This document shows positions 17,420 to 25,619 of a stretch of 64,000 nt of DNA, piece by piece. This stretch comes from an uncultured Mollicutes bacterium (GTDB lineage: Bacteria > Bacillota_I > Bacilli_A > RFN20 > CAG-826), in contig UQFN01000002.1 in the NCBI GenBank assembly GCA_900540365.1, positions 1 through 64,000 on the forward strand. Reading direction: 5' to 3'. The notes beneath the pieces were generated by a model, which worked only from the letters and a program-made list of their open reading frames with translations, searched no databases and had not been told where the DNA came from. The translations under genes and the position numbers were made by a program. Every line of letters begins with the position of its first letter. The first letter of the stretch is position 1.

Positions 17420-17998
17420 TTATGAAAATGATTCTATCTCATCATCATCTTCTTTTAAGCGACGATTGTAAGCTTTAATGCTTTTAGCAATTATTTCTTT
17501 AGCTTTCTCATTACCTTCAATATTTCCGACAAATGTTAATTTATTTTCTAATGTCTTGTAAACTTCAAAGAAGTGTTTAATTTCTTCAAAAATATGATTT
17601 GGAAGTTGAGAAATATCATAAAAACTATTATATAAAGGGTCATTTATACAAACTGCAATTATCTTTTCATCAATTTGTCCATTGTCAATCATTTTGATTA
17701 CTCCAATTGCTCGACATTGAACTAAAGCATTAGGAATTATTTCTTCATTAGTTAAAATTAAAACATCTAAAGGATCATCATCGCTACTATAAGTACGTGG
17801 AATAAAACCATAATTCGCTGGATAATGAGTTGATGTAAATAAAATTCGATCAAGTCTTAATAAACCAGTTTTTTTATCTAATTCATACTTATTTTTACTT
17901 CCTTTAGAAATTTCTACGATTGTATAAAATAACTCTGGTGTAACATCTTTTTCATCAATTAATTCATGTATATTAAATGTATTCTTTTTTCTTTCCAT
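17420..17998 (-). CDS. ppa: Inorganic pyrophosphatase, family I (copy 1)
   Basis: Soluble family I pyrophosphatase that hydrolyses PPi and pulls biosynthetic reactions. Signature elements are VEISKGSKNKYELDKKTGLL, the FTSTHYPANYGFIPRT block and the Asp-rich metal site SDDDPLDVLILT. I place the start at the ATG at 17998, preceded by AGGAAAA at good spacing. The upstream ATG at 18019 lies further inside coaD. With the chosen start it overlaps coaD by 26 bp. A second paralogue lies at 41007-41534. This copy has an N-terminal extension (ERKKNTFNIHELIDEKDVTP) and a longer C-terminal acidic tail. It is the last gene of the long 33720-17420 run; coaD itself releases PPi. Confidence 0.92.
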   Translation of the reverse strand: MERKKNTFNIHELIDEKDVTPELFYTIVEISKGSKNKYELDKKTGLLRLDRILFTSTHYPANYGFIPRTYSSDDDPLDVLILTNEEIIPNALVQCRAIGVIKMIDNGQIDEKIIAVCINDPLYNSFYDISQLPNHIFEEIKHFFEVYKTLENKLTFVGNIEGNEKAKEIIAKSIKAYNRRLKEDDDEIESFS

Positions 17999-18473
17999 AT
18001 TTAATTTTCCTATAAACATCTTCTATTATTTCTAATGGGACAAATTTCGATAAATCACAATCATAATTAACAAGTTCTTTAATAACTGTGCTTGAAGTAA
18101 ATAAGTTTTGCTTGTCAGCAAACATTAAGATAGTTTCAATCGAAGAATCAATTGAATTATTAAAATTATATATTTCGAGTTCATTTTGATAATCATTAGG
18201 ATTTCTTAAACCTCTTAAAATAACTTTTGAATTTACTTTTCTTGCAAATTCAACAACAGTTCCATCAAAAGTAGAAACTTCGACATTATCGAGATTTTTC
18301 ACACATTTTTTAACTAATTCAACTCTTTCAATGGTATCAAAAATATAATTTTTTGAACTATTAAAAGATACTAAAACATATACCTTGTCAAAAACTTTAC
18401 TTGCTCGAATTATTATATTCAAATGTCCACTACTAATTGGATCAAATGAACCCGGAAATACACAACTTTTCAT
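17973..18473 (-). CDS. coaD: Phosphopantetheine adenylyltransferase
   Basis: The penultimate step of CoA synthesis, forming dephospho-CoA plus PPi. The 166-residue protein has the nucleotidyl transferase motif PGSFDPISSGH (8-18), RGLRNPNDYQNELEIYNFN (about 90-108) and SSTVIKEL (about 129-136), all CoaD hallmarks. It starts 2 nt after the stop codon of the PhaZ-like gene with no separate ribosome binding site, so it is likely coupled. Its presence at the end of an acyl-CoA cluster, followed by a pyrophosphatase, is functionally sensible: CoA supply plus PPi removal. Confidence 0.94.
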   Translation of the reverse strand: MKSCVFPGSFDPISSGHLNIIIRASKVFDKVYVLVSFNSSKNYIFDTIERVELVKKCVKNLDNVEVSTFDGTVVEFARKVNSKVILRGLRNPNDYQNELEIYNFNNSIDSSIETILMFADKQNLFTSSTVIKELVNYDCDLSKFVPLEIIEDVYRKIKYGKKKEYI

Positions 18474-18475
18474 AT

Positions 18476-19366
18476 TTATTCAAAAAATTTAACTAAATCT
18501 TTTAATAAATCTTCCCTTAAATCAGTAATTAGTGAATGACCCATTCCTTCATACTTAATTAATTTAGCATTTTTAATAGCGTTTAGATTTTCCATTACCA
18601 TCTTTTCAGTGACAACTAAATCTTTTGTTGCAAAGGTAACTAAAGTTGGAGCAACAACATCATTAATATCATTAGTTCCTAAATTATATAAGTTACTAAA
18701 ATTAGACATATTAAAATGTGCTAAAGCATAATCAGCATCGATTAAACATCTTTCCTTCATTGTTTCTTCTAAATAAACATCTACTTCATCTTCTGGAGGA
18801 CGCTTAATATTCCACATCGTAGCCATATAAATCATATTAAAGAAAGCTTTATCTTGAGCTTTAAAAGCTTGTAAAGCAGGAACTACTAATACTGGATCTA
18901 AAGCTAAAGCTTCTTTACTTGGATAGACTTTGCCAACAATATTTTGATATTTACCATCTTTTTGATAAACTGGGAATCCACGATAACTTGCACCTTCAAT
19001 TAAAACAAGTTTTAAAACTCTTAAAGGAATTTTAGCACTTATTTTTAAACTTACGCCTCCTCCTAAACTCCATCCAACTAAGTAAAATTGTTTAATATTT
19101 AAAAGATCTAAAGCTTCAATAACATCTAAAGCAAGTTCATCTAAACTATTAAAACGATTTAAATATGTACTATCTCCAAATCCTCTTAAGTCGATAGCAA
19201 CCATCTTATAACCTTTAGGACAATGAGTTAATAAAGGATAATAATGAATTGAAGAAGAGTAATTTCCATGAATCAAAACAATTGTTTTATTACCTTCTCC
19301 AACTTCTACATAAGCAAGTTCTTCATTATTTCTTAATTTAATTTTCTTTTTACTAAGTTTTTCCAT
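18476..19366 (-). CDS. PhaZ-like alpha/beta hydrolase (possible intracellular PHB/3-hydroxyacyl ester hydrolase)
   Basis: A 296-residue alpha/beta hydrolase with nucleophile elbow GWSLGGG (Ser near residue 98), an oxyanion HG (VLIHGNYSS), a likely catalytic Asp in FATKDLVV and His in EGMGHSL. The overall layout, including DLRGFGDSTY, LVLIEGASYRGFPVYQKDG and DADYALAHFNMS, resembles what I remember of the Bacillus intracellular poly-3-hydroxybutyrate depolymerase PhaZ. This is from memory and needs a search. No phaC synthase is in the window, so it may act on imported oligomers or other esters. It directly follows a second alpha/beta hydrolase, TAG-TT-ATG, in the same run as the C4 acyl-CoA genes. 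Confidence 0.7.
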   Translation of the reverse strand: MEKLSKKKIKLRNNEELAYVEVGEGNKTIVLIHGNYSSSIHYYPLLTHCPKGYKMVAIDLRGFGDSTYLNRFNSLDELALDVIEALDLLNIKQFYLVGWSLGGGVSLKISAKIPLRVLKLVLIEGASYRGFPVYQKDGKYQNIVGKVYPSKEALALDPVLVVPALQAFKAQDKAFFNMIYMATMWNIKRPPEDEVDVYLEETMKERCLIDADYALAHFNMSNFSNLYNLGTNDINDVVAPTLVTFATKDLVVTEKMVMENLNAIKNAKLIKYEGMGHSLITDLREDLLKDLVKFFE

Positions 19367-19368
19367 AA

Positions 19369-20193
19369 CTATACCTTCGCTTCATTAGTAAATATGTATC
19401 CAATTAATAGAGCCATAAACAATTTAGTTTTTTCATACATAAATCCATGTCCAGCATCATTTATATGAATATAACTTGAATTTTTAATATGTTCTTTTAA
19501 AAATAATTGTTCATGTTTAGGAGTTATAAAATCATACTCAGAACTAATTATTAAAGTATCACAATTAATTTTATCTAATGAATTTCTAACATCTAAACTT
19601 TCAGCACTATTAACTAATCTTTCCATTCTATCTAAGAAATTTTCATCAGAAAATAATGGGACAAGTAATTTTCTTCTATTTTCCATCCATTCATAATTAT
19701 TTACATAAAATAATGGACTATAAATTACTGGAATAGTTACATTGTAGTAAGCTTCACCATTTCTAGTTCTTCCTACTTCATTCCATCCTCTTCCGATATC
19801 TCTTAACCACTCATTTGTATGAGCAGTAGTATTTGATAATATTAATTTATTAATCAAATTACTATGCTTTATAGCAAATTTTAAAGCAACTTCTCCTCCA
19901 TAACTTACCCCAAATAAATTTACTTTATTTAGTTTAAGATGCTTTATCAAAGCCAAAACGACATCTGCTTGTAAGTCTTGAGTATATTTTTCTCCAACAC
20001 AGGTATCGCTTTGACCTTGATCTAAAAAGTCGACTCGTATTAAACGGAGGACACTAGTCATAGTTGGAACTAAATAGTTCCAACTTTGAGTCGACATCAT
20101 AATTCCATTTAAAATTATTAAAGGCTCCCCTTGACCTTCATCAAGGTAGAATATTTTTTTATTATTAAATTCAAAAAATGCCATATTATTCAC
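19369..20193 (-). CDS. Alpha/beta hydrolase of unknown substrate
   Basis: A 274-residue cytosolic alpha/beta hydrolase. The oxyanion region is LIILNGIMMSTQSWN, the nucleophile elbow FGVSYGGEVAL (Ser near 96), a probable acid residue lies in SEYDFITP and the catalytic His is in NDAGHGFMYE. The HG motif is replaced by NG. A cap domain with NVTIPVIYSPLFYVNN follows the elbow. The gene overlaps the CoA-transferase by 8 bp, so it is translationally coupled and should serve the same pathway, for example thioester or ester cleavage. The protein could also start at M4 (MAFFEFNNKK). Substrate not recognisable. Confidence 0.75.
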   Translation of the reverse strand: MNNMAFFEFNNKKIFYLDEGQGEPLIILNGIMMSTQSWNYLVPTMTSVLRLIRVDFLDQGQSDTCVGEKYTQDLQADVVLALIKHLKLNKVNLFGVSYGGEVALKFAIKHSNLINKLILSNTTAHTNEWLRDIGRGWNEVGRTRNGEAYYNVTIPVIYSPLFYVNNYEWMENRRKLLVPLFSDENFLDRMERLVNSAESLDVRNSLDKINCDTLIISSEYDFITPKHEQLFLKEHIKNSSYIHINDAGHGFMYEKTKLFMALLIGYIFTNEAKV

Positions 20194-21505
20194 TAATTAT
20201 TCCAAGTTTAATAGCTTCTTCTTTTAAAGCTTGTCTAAATTTTGGATGGGCGACACTAATAATTAAATCAACTCTTTCTTTAATCGTTGTTCCTTTTAAA
20301 TGAACACATCCATATTCAGTAACTAAATAATCAATGTCATTTCTTGATAAAGAAACAGCAGCTCCTGGTTTTAATTGACAAACAATTTTACTTGTTTCAA
20401 CTCTTTCACCTGTTACTTTATCTTTAACCATAGCTGTTGAATATAAAGCAATAAATGAGCGACCATTTTTAGACATTTGTGCACCAATTGCAGTGTCACT
20501 TTGTCCACCAGTTCCACTAAATTGTTGACTTCCTAAAGATTCACTACAACATTGACCAGTAACATCAACTTCAAGTGTAGTATTAATTGAAACTTGATTG
20601 TCATTTTGACTAATTACATAAGGATCATTAACATAGCTTCCTTCTAACAACATTACTGAAGGATTATCATCTAAGAAATCATATAATTCACGAGTTCCCA
20701 TTGCAAAAGTTGCAACCATTTTGCCTTTATGAGTTTGTTTACATGAACCATTAATTACTCCAGCTTTAGCAAGTTTTGCCATTTCACTAGTAATCATCTC
20801 GGTATGAATACCTAAATTTTTCTTATCATATAAACTAGCAGCAATCGCATTTGGAATACCACCGATTCCTAATTGTAAACAATCTCCATCATGAATGTAT
20901 TCTGCTATATATTTACCAATAATTTTATCTTTTTCATTTGGTTCGCCATCTGGAATAGTTGGAATTTCATAATCAGTTAAAATAAAATAATCAACATCAT
21001 TTACATTAACTTCTAAATCACCAAAAGTTCTTGGTGCATTTGGATTTAACTCTAAAATTACTATGTCAGCTTTATCAATTGCTTCTTTTTCATAAGTATT
21101 AGAAAGCGATAAAGAAACATATCCATGTTTATCTGGATAAGATGCTATTCCAACATAAATATTAATATGGATATGAGAAAATCTTTTTTTACCAGCAAAA
21201 TGTAAACAATTAGGTATAAAACTAATATTTCCATTTTTATGAGCTTTTCTCATACCAGGATTATAAAACCAACCATCTAAATTAAATGAGTCTTTATATA
21301 AAGGGTTTACAAAAAATTCGTAATCTTGCATTGGTAAACAGTTATTAACTGTAACATTTTTTACTTTTCCATGTAATTTATGGAGATTAGAAAGAAACAA
21401 TTTTCCTTCACTTGCTCCTAATCCAGTAACAATTTGATCATCGCTTTTAACTAAATTCAAAGCTTCATCAACACTAATAATTTTCTCTTTAATACTTTCT
21501 AACAT
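20186..21505 (-). CDS. Acetyl-CoA hydrolase/transferase family CoA-transferase (butyryl-CoA:acetate or 4-hydroxybutyrate type)
   Basis: A 439-residue family I CoA-transferase. Family features include the LQLGIGGIPNAIAASL block (about 215-230), ITSEMAKLAKAGVING, and the C-terminal EVDVTGQCCSESLGSQ then SGTGGQSDTAIGAQMSKNGR region containing the catalytic Glu and CoA-binding glycines. Members exchange CoA between butyryl-, 4-hydroxybutyryl- or acetyl-CoA and a free acid. With Bcd-EtfAB in the same run I favour butyryl-CoA:acetate transfer, but 3-hydroxybutyrate activation is an alternative. RBS AGGAG precedes the start and lies in a competing-hairpin region (21511-21551). Confidence 0.85.
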   Translation of the reverse strand: MLESIKEKIISVDEALNLVKSDDQIVTGLGASEGKLFLSNLHKLHGKVKNVTVNNCLPMQDYEFFVNPLYKDSFNLDGWFYNPGMRKAHKNGNISFIPNCLHFAGKKRFSHIHINIYVGIASYPDKHGYVSLSLSNTYEKEAIDKADIVILELNPNAPRTFGDLEVNVNDVDYFILTDYEIPTIPDGEPNEKDKIIGKYIAEYIHDGDCLQLGIGGIPNAIAASLYDKKNLGIHTEMITSEMAKLAKAGVINGSCKQTHKGKMVATFAMGTRELYDFLDDNPSVMLLEGSYVNDPYVISQNDNQVSINTTLEVDVTGQCCSESLGSQQFSGTGGQSDTAIGAQMSKNGRSFIALYSTAMVKDKVTGERVETSKIVCQLKPGAAVSLSRNDIDYLVTEYGCVHLKGTTIKERVDLIISVAHPKFRQALKEEAIKLGIISE

Positions 21506-21510
21506 AATGA

Positions 21511-21551
21511 CTCCTAAAACCTTGGTTTAGGAGGAAAAACCCTCCTAAACC
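21511..21551 (-). promoter_or_regulatory. Competing hairpins at the livJ/CoA-transferase junction
   Basis: Minus-strand order: arm A GGTTTAGGAGG (21551-21541), loop, arm B CCTCCTAAACC (21534-21524), then arm C TTTAGGAG (21518-21511), which contains the CoA-transferase Shine-Dalgarno. A pairs with B over 11 bp. B can instead pair with C over 8 bp (CTCCTAAA/TTTAGGAG) and would hide the ribosome binding site. This is a three-strand switch layout. A simpler reading is a stabilising hairpin after the highly expressed binding-protein gene. Confidence 0.6.
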
Positions 21552-21570
21552 ACATTATTTTTTTAAAATT

Positions 21571-22926
21571 TTACTTTTTAAGATTACTAGAAACACTTTC
21601 CCAAATTGTGTCAATAGATTGCAAACTTGCATATGATACTAAACTACCAGCTGGATAAACTGTACCAGCAACATCAGTTTCAACAAGTAAAGTTCCATTT
21701 AATGCTAAATCTTCAATACCAAGACGTTTACCATCAGATAAATCAAGTAATCCACCCATTGGGATAGAAACTTTTTCACTTTCTAATGCATTAATATAAT
21801 TTAACCAAGTTAATTCTTCACCAGCTTTTTCAACTCTTTGAACACCTTCGACGAATAATTTACCAGCAACATAACCTGCCATAGCATAGCTATTTGCTGC
21901 ATAAACTGCATATTCAGGAATGACTGTAGTAATAACTCTAACGAAATCAAGTAATGCAGCAGCTCCTTCAGTTGTAGTAATATCTAACCAACCAGCAGTA
22001 TAAACTGGACGTGTAGCAGTAATTGAACCATCAGCAACAAGTTGTCCTAAAGTAACAGTATTAGCGCTAACATATGAAGTTAAAACGATTGCATCATAGT
22101 TAGCATTTTTCATTGCTTTTAAAATTTCACCAAATGGAACTTGGTTTGCACAAATGATAACAATTTGACATCCAGCATTTTTAAGTTTTTCAACTGCAGA
22201 AGCATGGTTTGTTCCAGCTGTAGCTTGAGTTTCACTATAAGTAATATTGTTAACTTTTAATTCTTCAGCTTGTCTTTCAACACCTTCTCTAATTCCTCTA
22301 CCGGCATCATCAGCAGTATTAATAACACCAATCTTTACGTCATCACCATAAATGTTGACACCATGTTGTTTAGTTGGATCAAGAGCGGCTGCAGCATTAT
22401 AAGGAGCTAATGCACGAGCAAGTAAACTTCTTCCTTCGGTTTTATAAATAGGTTGAACTGAAATAACAGCCTTATCATAACCAACTGCTTCTTCTTGGTA
22501 TAAATCATTAATACCTGTAGCAGCATAAACCATTGGGACTCCAACTTCTTTAATATAATCTACAGTTGAAGCAACAGTATTTGTACCAAAATGACCAACT
22601 AAAGCAAATACTTTATCATCTTCAACTAGTTTCTTAGTTAATGTTGCTCCACGAGCGCCATCAAAACCATCATCATAATGTTTTAAAGTAATCTTTTTAC
22701 CACCATTATTTTCATAGTCTTTAAAGACTGCTTCAAGACCTGCATTAAAAGGAACACCAACTTGAGCAAAATCTCCTGTAGTAGCGGCTGTATTACCAAC
22801 TAAAATTTCATTTTCGGTAACACCTTGAACTTCTGTGCCATCATATTCTTTAGTTTGGCTTCCACATGCACCCAAAGCTAATACTCCAACAGCACCTAAA
22901 ACTAATGTAGCTAATTTTCTTTTCAT
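21571..22926 (-). CDS. livJ: Liv-type (HAAT) ABC transporter substrate-binding lipoprotein
   Basis: A 451-residue type 1 periplasmic-binding-fold protein. It begins with a lipoprotein signal peptide ending LALGAC (Cys near residue 20), so it is tethered outside the membrane. The mature part starts VTENEILVGNTAATTGDFAQVG, as in LivJ/LivK, then shows VGHFGTNTVASTVDYIKEVGVP and a large second lobe. HAAT receptors bind branched-chain amino acids but also amides, urea or organic acids, so the ligand is open; the neighbouring acyl-CoA genes argue for a carboxylic acid. Codon use looks somewhat richer in G and C than its neighbours. RBS GGAGGATG precedes the start. Confidence 0.88.
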   Translation of the reverse strand: MKRKLATLVLGAVGVLALGACGSQTKEYDGTEVQGVTENEILVGNTAATTGDFAQVGVPFNAGLEAVFKDYENNGGKKITLKHYDDGFDGARGATLTKKLVEDDKVFALVGHFGTNTVASTVDYIKEVGVPMVYAATGINDLYQEEAVGYDKAVISVQPIYKTEGRSLLARALAPYNAAAALDPTKQHGVNIYGDDVKIGVINTADDAGRGIREGVERQAEELKVNNITYSETQATAGTNHASAVEKLKNAGCQIVIICANQVPFGEILKAMKNANYDAIVLTSYVSANTVTLGQLVADGSITATRPVYTAGWLDITTTEGAAALLDFVRVITTVIPEYAVYAANSYAMAGYVAGKLFVEGVQRVEKAGEELTWLNYINALESEKVSIPMGGLLDLSDGKRLGIEDLALNGTLLVETDVAGTVYPAGSLVSYASLQSIDTIWESVSSNLKK

Positions 22927-22951
22927 TATTCATCCTCCTAATTAAGCTATA

Positions 22952-23716
22952 TTATTTTTTGCCTCCTAAATAGGCATTAATAAGTTTTTCATCGTTAAGT
23001 AAATCATTACTTTTTCCTTCTAATGTTACTTTACCGATTTCGAGCACGTATGCATAATCAGCAATTTTTAAAGTTGCTAATGCGTTTTGCTCTACGATAA
23101 GAATCGTTGTACCTTGTTTTTTAATTTCAACGAAAGTATCAAAGATATCTTTAATAATTAAGGGAGCTAAACCTAGGGAAGGTTCATCAAGTAACAATAA
23201 TTTAGGGTTACACATTAAAGCACGTGCAACTGCTAACATTTGTTGTTCTCCTCCACTTAATGTCGAAGCTTGTTGCTTCTTTCTTTGCTCAAGAATAGGA
23301 AATAACCTGTAAACACGTTCATAATTTTCTTTTAATTGTTGTGCTTTGGTTATTTTCTTTTTTGTACCATCTTCTTGAGTAATGACCTTAGTTTTTAAGC
23401 TATATCCTCCTACTTTTAGATTTTCTTCAACGGTTAAACCACTAAAAATTTGTCTTCCTTCAGGAGAAATACCAACGCCAAGTTTAGCAATATTATAACT
23501 TTTAGCTTTTGTTATATTATGGCCATCAAACAAAATTTCACTATCTTTTGAAGCCTTGGCTGCTCCAATGACAGCTTTTAATAAAGTAGATTTTCCAGCA
23601 CCATTAGCACCAAGTAAAGCGATCATTTGACCTTCTTCGACCTTGATATTGACATTATTTAAAGCTTGAATAAATCCATATTTTACACTTAAATTTTTAA
23701 TTTCTAACAATGCCAT
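22952..23716 (-). CDS. livF: Liv-type ABC transporter ATP-binding protein LivF
   Basis: A 254-residue ATPase: Walker A GANGAGKST (about 34-42), Q-loop in SPEGRQIFSGLTVEENL, signature LSGGEQQMLAVARAL, Walker B LLLLDEPSLGLAP and the switch His region IVEQNA (the Liv-type variant with Gln). A short Lys-rich insertion (TKVITQEDGTKKKITKAQQL, near 105-124) is longer than usual for LivF. It pairs with the LivG homologue immediately upstream (3 bp between genes) and energises the LivH/LivM channel. Confidence 0.93.
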   Translation of the reverse strand: MALLEIKNLSVKYGFIQALNNVNIKVEEGQMIALLGANGAGKSTLLKAVIGAAKASKDSEILFDGHNITKAKSYNIAKLGVGISPEGRQIFSGLTVEENLKVGGYSLKTKVITQEDGTKKKITKAQQLKENYERVYRLFPILEQRKKQQASTLSGGEQQMLAVARALMCNPKLLLLDEPSLGLAPLIIKDIFDTFVEIKKQGTTILIVEQNALATLKIADYAYVLEIGKVTLEGKSNDLLNDEKLINAYLGGKK

Positions 23717-23719
23717 AAA

Positions 23720-25405
23720 TTACTCCTCTTGTACGCCTAAATATGCTTCTTGAACTAGTTTGTTCTTTTGAATTCCACTTGGTGTATCAATACTTAATAA
23801 ATTGCCAAAAGAAATAGCGCATATACGATTACAAACATTCATGACTAAACCCATATCATGTTCAACAAGTAAAATTGTGGCATCATATGTATCACGAATC
23901 TGTTTGATAATATTAATTAACTCAACAGTTTCACTATCATTTAATCCAGCAGCTGGTTCATCCAAAATAATTAATTGTGGATCACACATTAAAGTACGAC
24001 CAATTTCAATTTTCTTTAAAATTCCATAAGGTAAACCCCAAGCATACATATCTTTATATTTAAGTAAACCTAAGAAATCTAAGACTTTTACTGCTCGGCG
24101 AGTAAGAACTTTTTCTTCAACTCTAAATAACGGTGAATGAATCATGTGTTGGAAAATATTAGTGACATAATTTCTATGAGCTGCAACTAGTAAATTATCA
24201 ATAACAGTAATATCTTTAATTACTTCAAGATTTTGGAAAGTTCTAACAATTCCATGAAGGATGACGTTATGAACTTTTTCATTAATTAAATTAATGACAT
24301 CACCATTTTTCTTTCTAAAAGTAATTTGACCACTTGTAGGCTTATAAAATTGAGTAATACAGTTAAATACAGTTGTTTTTCCAGCTCCATTAGGTCCAAT
24401 TAAACCAAATATTTCATTTTTCTTTACACTAAACGATAAATTATTAACAGCTTTAATACCGCCAAAATACATACAAAGATTACGAATATTTAAAACTTCA
24501 TCTTCTTTAATATATAAATCAGTTTGATCAAAAGTTTGTTTGAAAGAATTTAATTCATCTTCTAATAAAGAAATAACTTTTTCTCTTTTAGTAATTTCTT
24601 CAAGAATTTCATCCTTATTTTTAGAATCTTCTTTTTTTAGTTTTTCTTTTAATAATGTAATTTGTTCTTGATTAGTTTTAATATTATCCTCAAACTCGCT
24701 AACTTTTTTAACTTGTTCAATTTTAACATTATCAAAAGCTTTCAAAGTATAAAGTTCAATGTACTTTTGTAAAAAAGAATTGTTTTTTGCAAGCTTTTTC
24801 TCAAATTTAGCCAGTTTTTTATGAATTCTTTTAATTCTTTTTTCTTCTAATAAAACTGCTTTCTGATTAATTAATTTACGATAATCAGAAATTTGATTTT
24901 CAATATCTTCTTTTAATTTATCGACTTCAGCAGGTGATAAATTATTAGCTTTTTTAACTTCTAATTCCTTTTTAAATTCTTCTTTCCAAGAAGCAGATAT
25001 TTGTTCAACTTCATCATTTTTTAACTTTTCAAAATCATCAATTGATTTTCTTAATTGTTCAATATTATCTAATTGATTTTTCTTTTCAAGTTTTTTAATT
25101 TGACGGAGTGTTTTTTCGCGATATGCTCTAAATTCGAGTCTTTTTTTAGATACTAATTCATAATGTTTGGTATTATAAACTACATCAAAAATTTCTTCTT
25201 CTTTAGCAATATCAAAATATTTTTCTTGGAATTCACGATATTTCTTTTCTTTAAAAATTAATACTTTATTATCTACTTTCTTAATTGTTTCTTCCTTAAT
25301 TAAATCAATGTATTCATTATAAAGTTCAATTAATAATGCAAGTTTACGAACGCGTAAATTGAAGTAATTTTTCTTAAGTTCTAAAATCTTAGTCTTGAAG
25401 TCCAT
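23720..25405 (-). CDS. livG: LivG-like ABC ATPase with a 300-residue N-terminal coiled coil
   Basis: 561 residues against about 255 for ordinary LivG. Residues 1-300 are Lys/Glu-rich, without Pro-rich breaks, and look like long helical coiled coils. The ABC domain begins near 304 (VLNIRNLCMYFGGIKAVNNL). It has Walker A GPNGAGKTT (337-345), a Q-loop in VRTFQNLEVI, the Liv-type signature LPYGILKKIEIGRTL, Walker B LIILDEPAAGLN and switch LLVEHDM, so it should be an active ATPase. The fusion is highly unusual. A good RBS (GGAAGG) supports the ATG at 25405, so the extension is not a mis-start. The role of the coil is unknown: docking, dimer clamping or membrane association. Confidence 0.85.
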   Translation of the reverse strand: MDFKTKILELKKNYFNLRVRKLALLIELYNEYIDLIKEETIKKVDNKVLIFKEKKYREFQEKYFDIAKEEEIFDVVYNTKHYELVSKKRLEFRAYREKTLRQIKKLEKKNQLDNIEQLRKSIDDFEKLKNDEVEQISASWKEEFKKELEVKKANNLSPAEVDKLKEDIENQISDYRKLINQKAVLLEEKRIKRIHKKLAKFEKKLAKNNSFLQKYIELYTLKAFDNVKIEQVKKVSEFEDNIKTNQEQITLLKEKLKKEDSKNKDEILEEITKREKVISLLEDELNSFKQTFDQTDLYIKEDEVLNIRNLCMYFGGIKAVNNLSFSVKKNEIFGLIGPNGAGKTTVFNCITQFYKPTSGQITFRKKNGDVINLINEKVHNVILHGIVRTFQNLEVIKDITVIDNLLVAAHRNYVTNIFQHMIHSPLFRVEEKVLTRRAVKVLDFLGLLKYKDMYAWGLPYGILKKIEIGRTLMCDPQLIILDEPAAGLNDSETVELINIIKQIRDTYDATILLVEHDMGLVMNVCNRICAISFGNLLSIDTPSGIQKNKLVQEAYLGVQEE

Positions 25406-25619
25406 ACTTTCTTACCTTCCATTTTTGTTTTAATTTATAAAATTGAACTCTAAGTAAAAGAACAATTTGAGCGAATCCTCCAGGGAAGAACATAACAACT
25501 AAAATCATTAAAATTCCAACAAAGATTGTTGTAATTGCAGGATTTTCAACGAAGAAAGGAATATCCATTAAAAATAAATCTTGTAAGCCAAATACAAATA
25601 AAGTACCAAATAAAGTTCC
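25389..25619 (-). pseudogene. livM 3' part after an in-frame TAG
   Basis: Directly after the TAG at 25620-25622 the livM frame stays open for 76 codons and encodes GTLFGTLFVFGLQDLFLMDI, then a final hydrophobic helix (TTIFVGILMILVVMFFPGGF) and a basic tail, to a TAA at 25389-25391. This is exactly the C-terminal end expected of a LivM permease. The stop falls at the position before the Gly where relatives often carry an aromatic residue such as Trp, so TGG to TAG is a one-base change. The segment overlaps the livG start. Either a nonsense mutation, a base error or readthrough. Confidence 0.75.
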
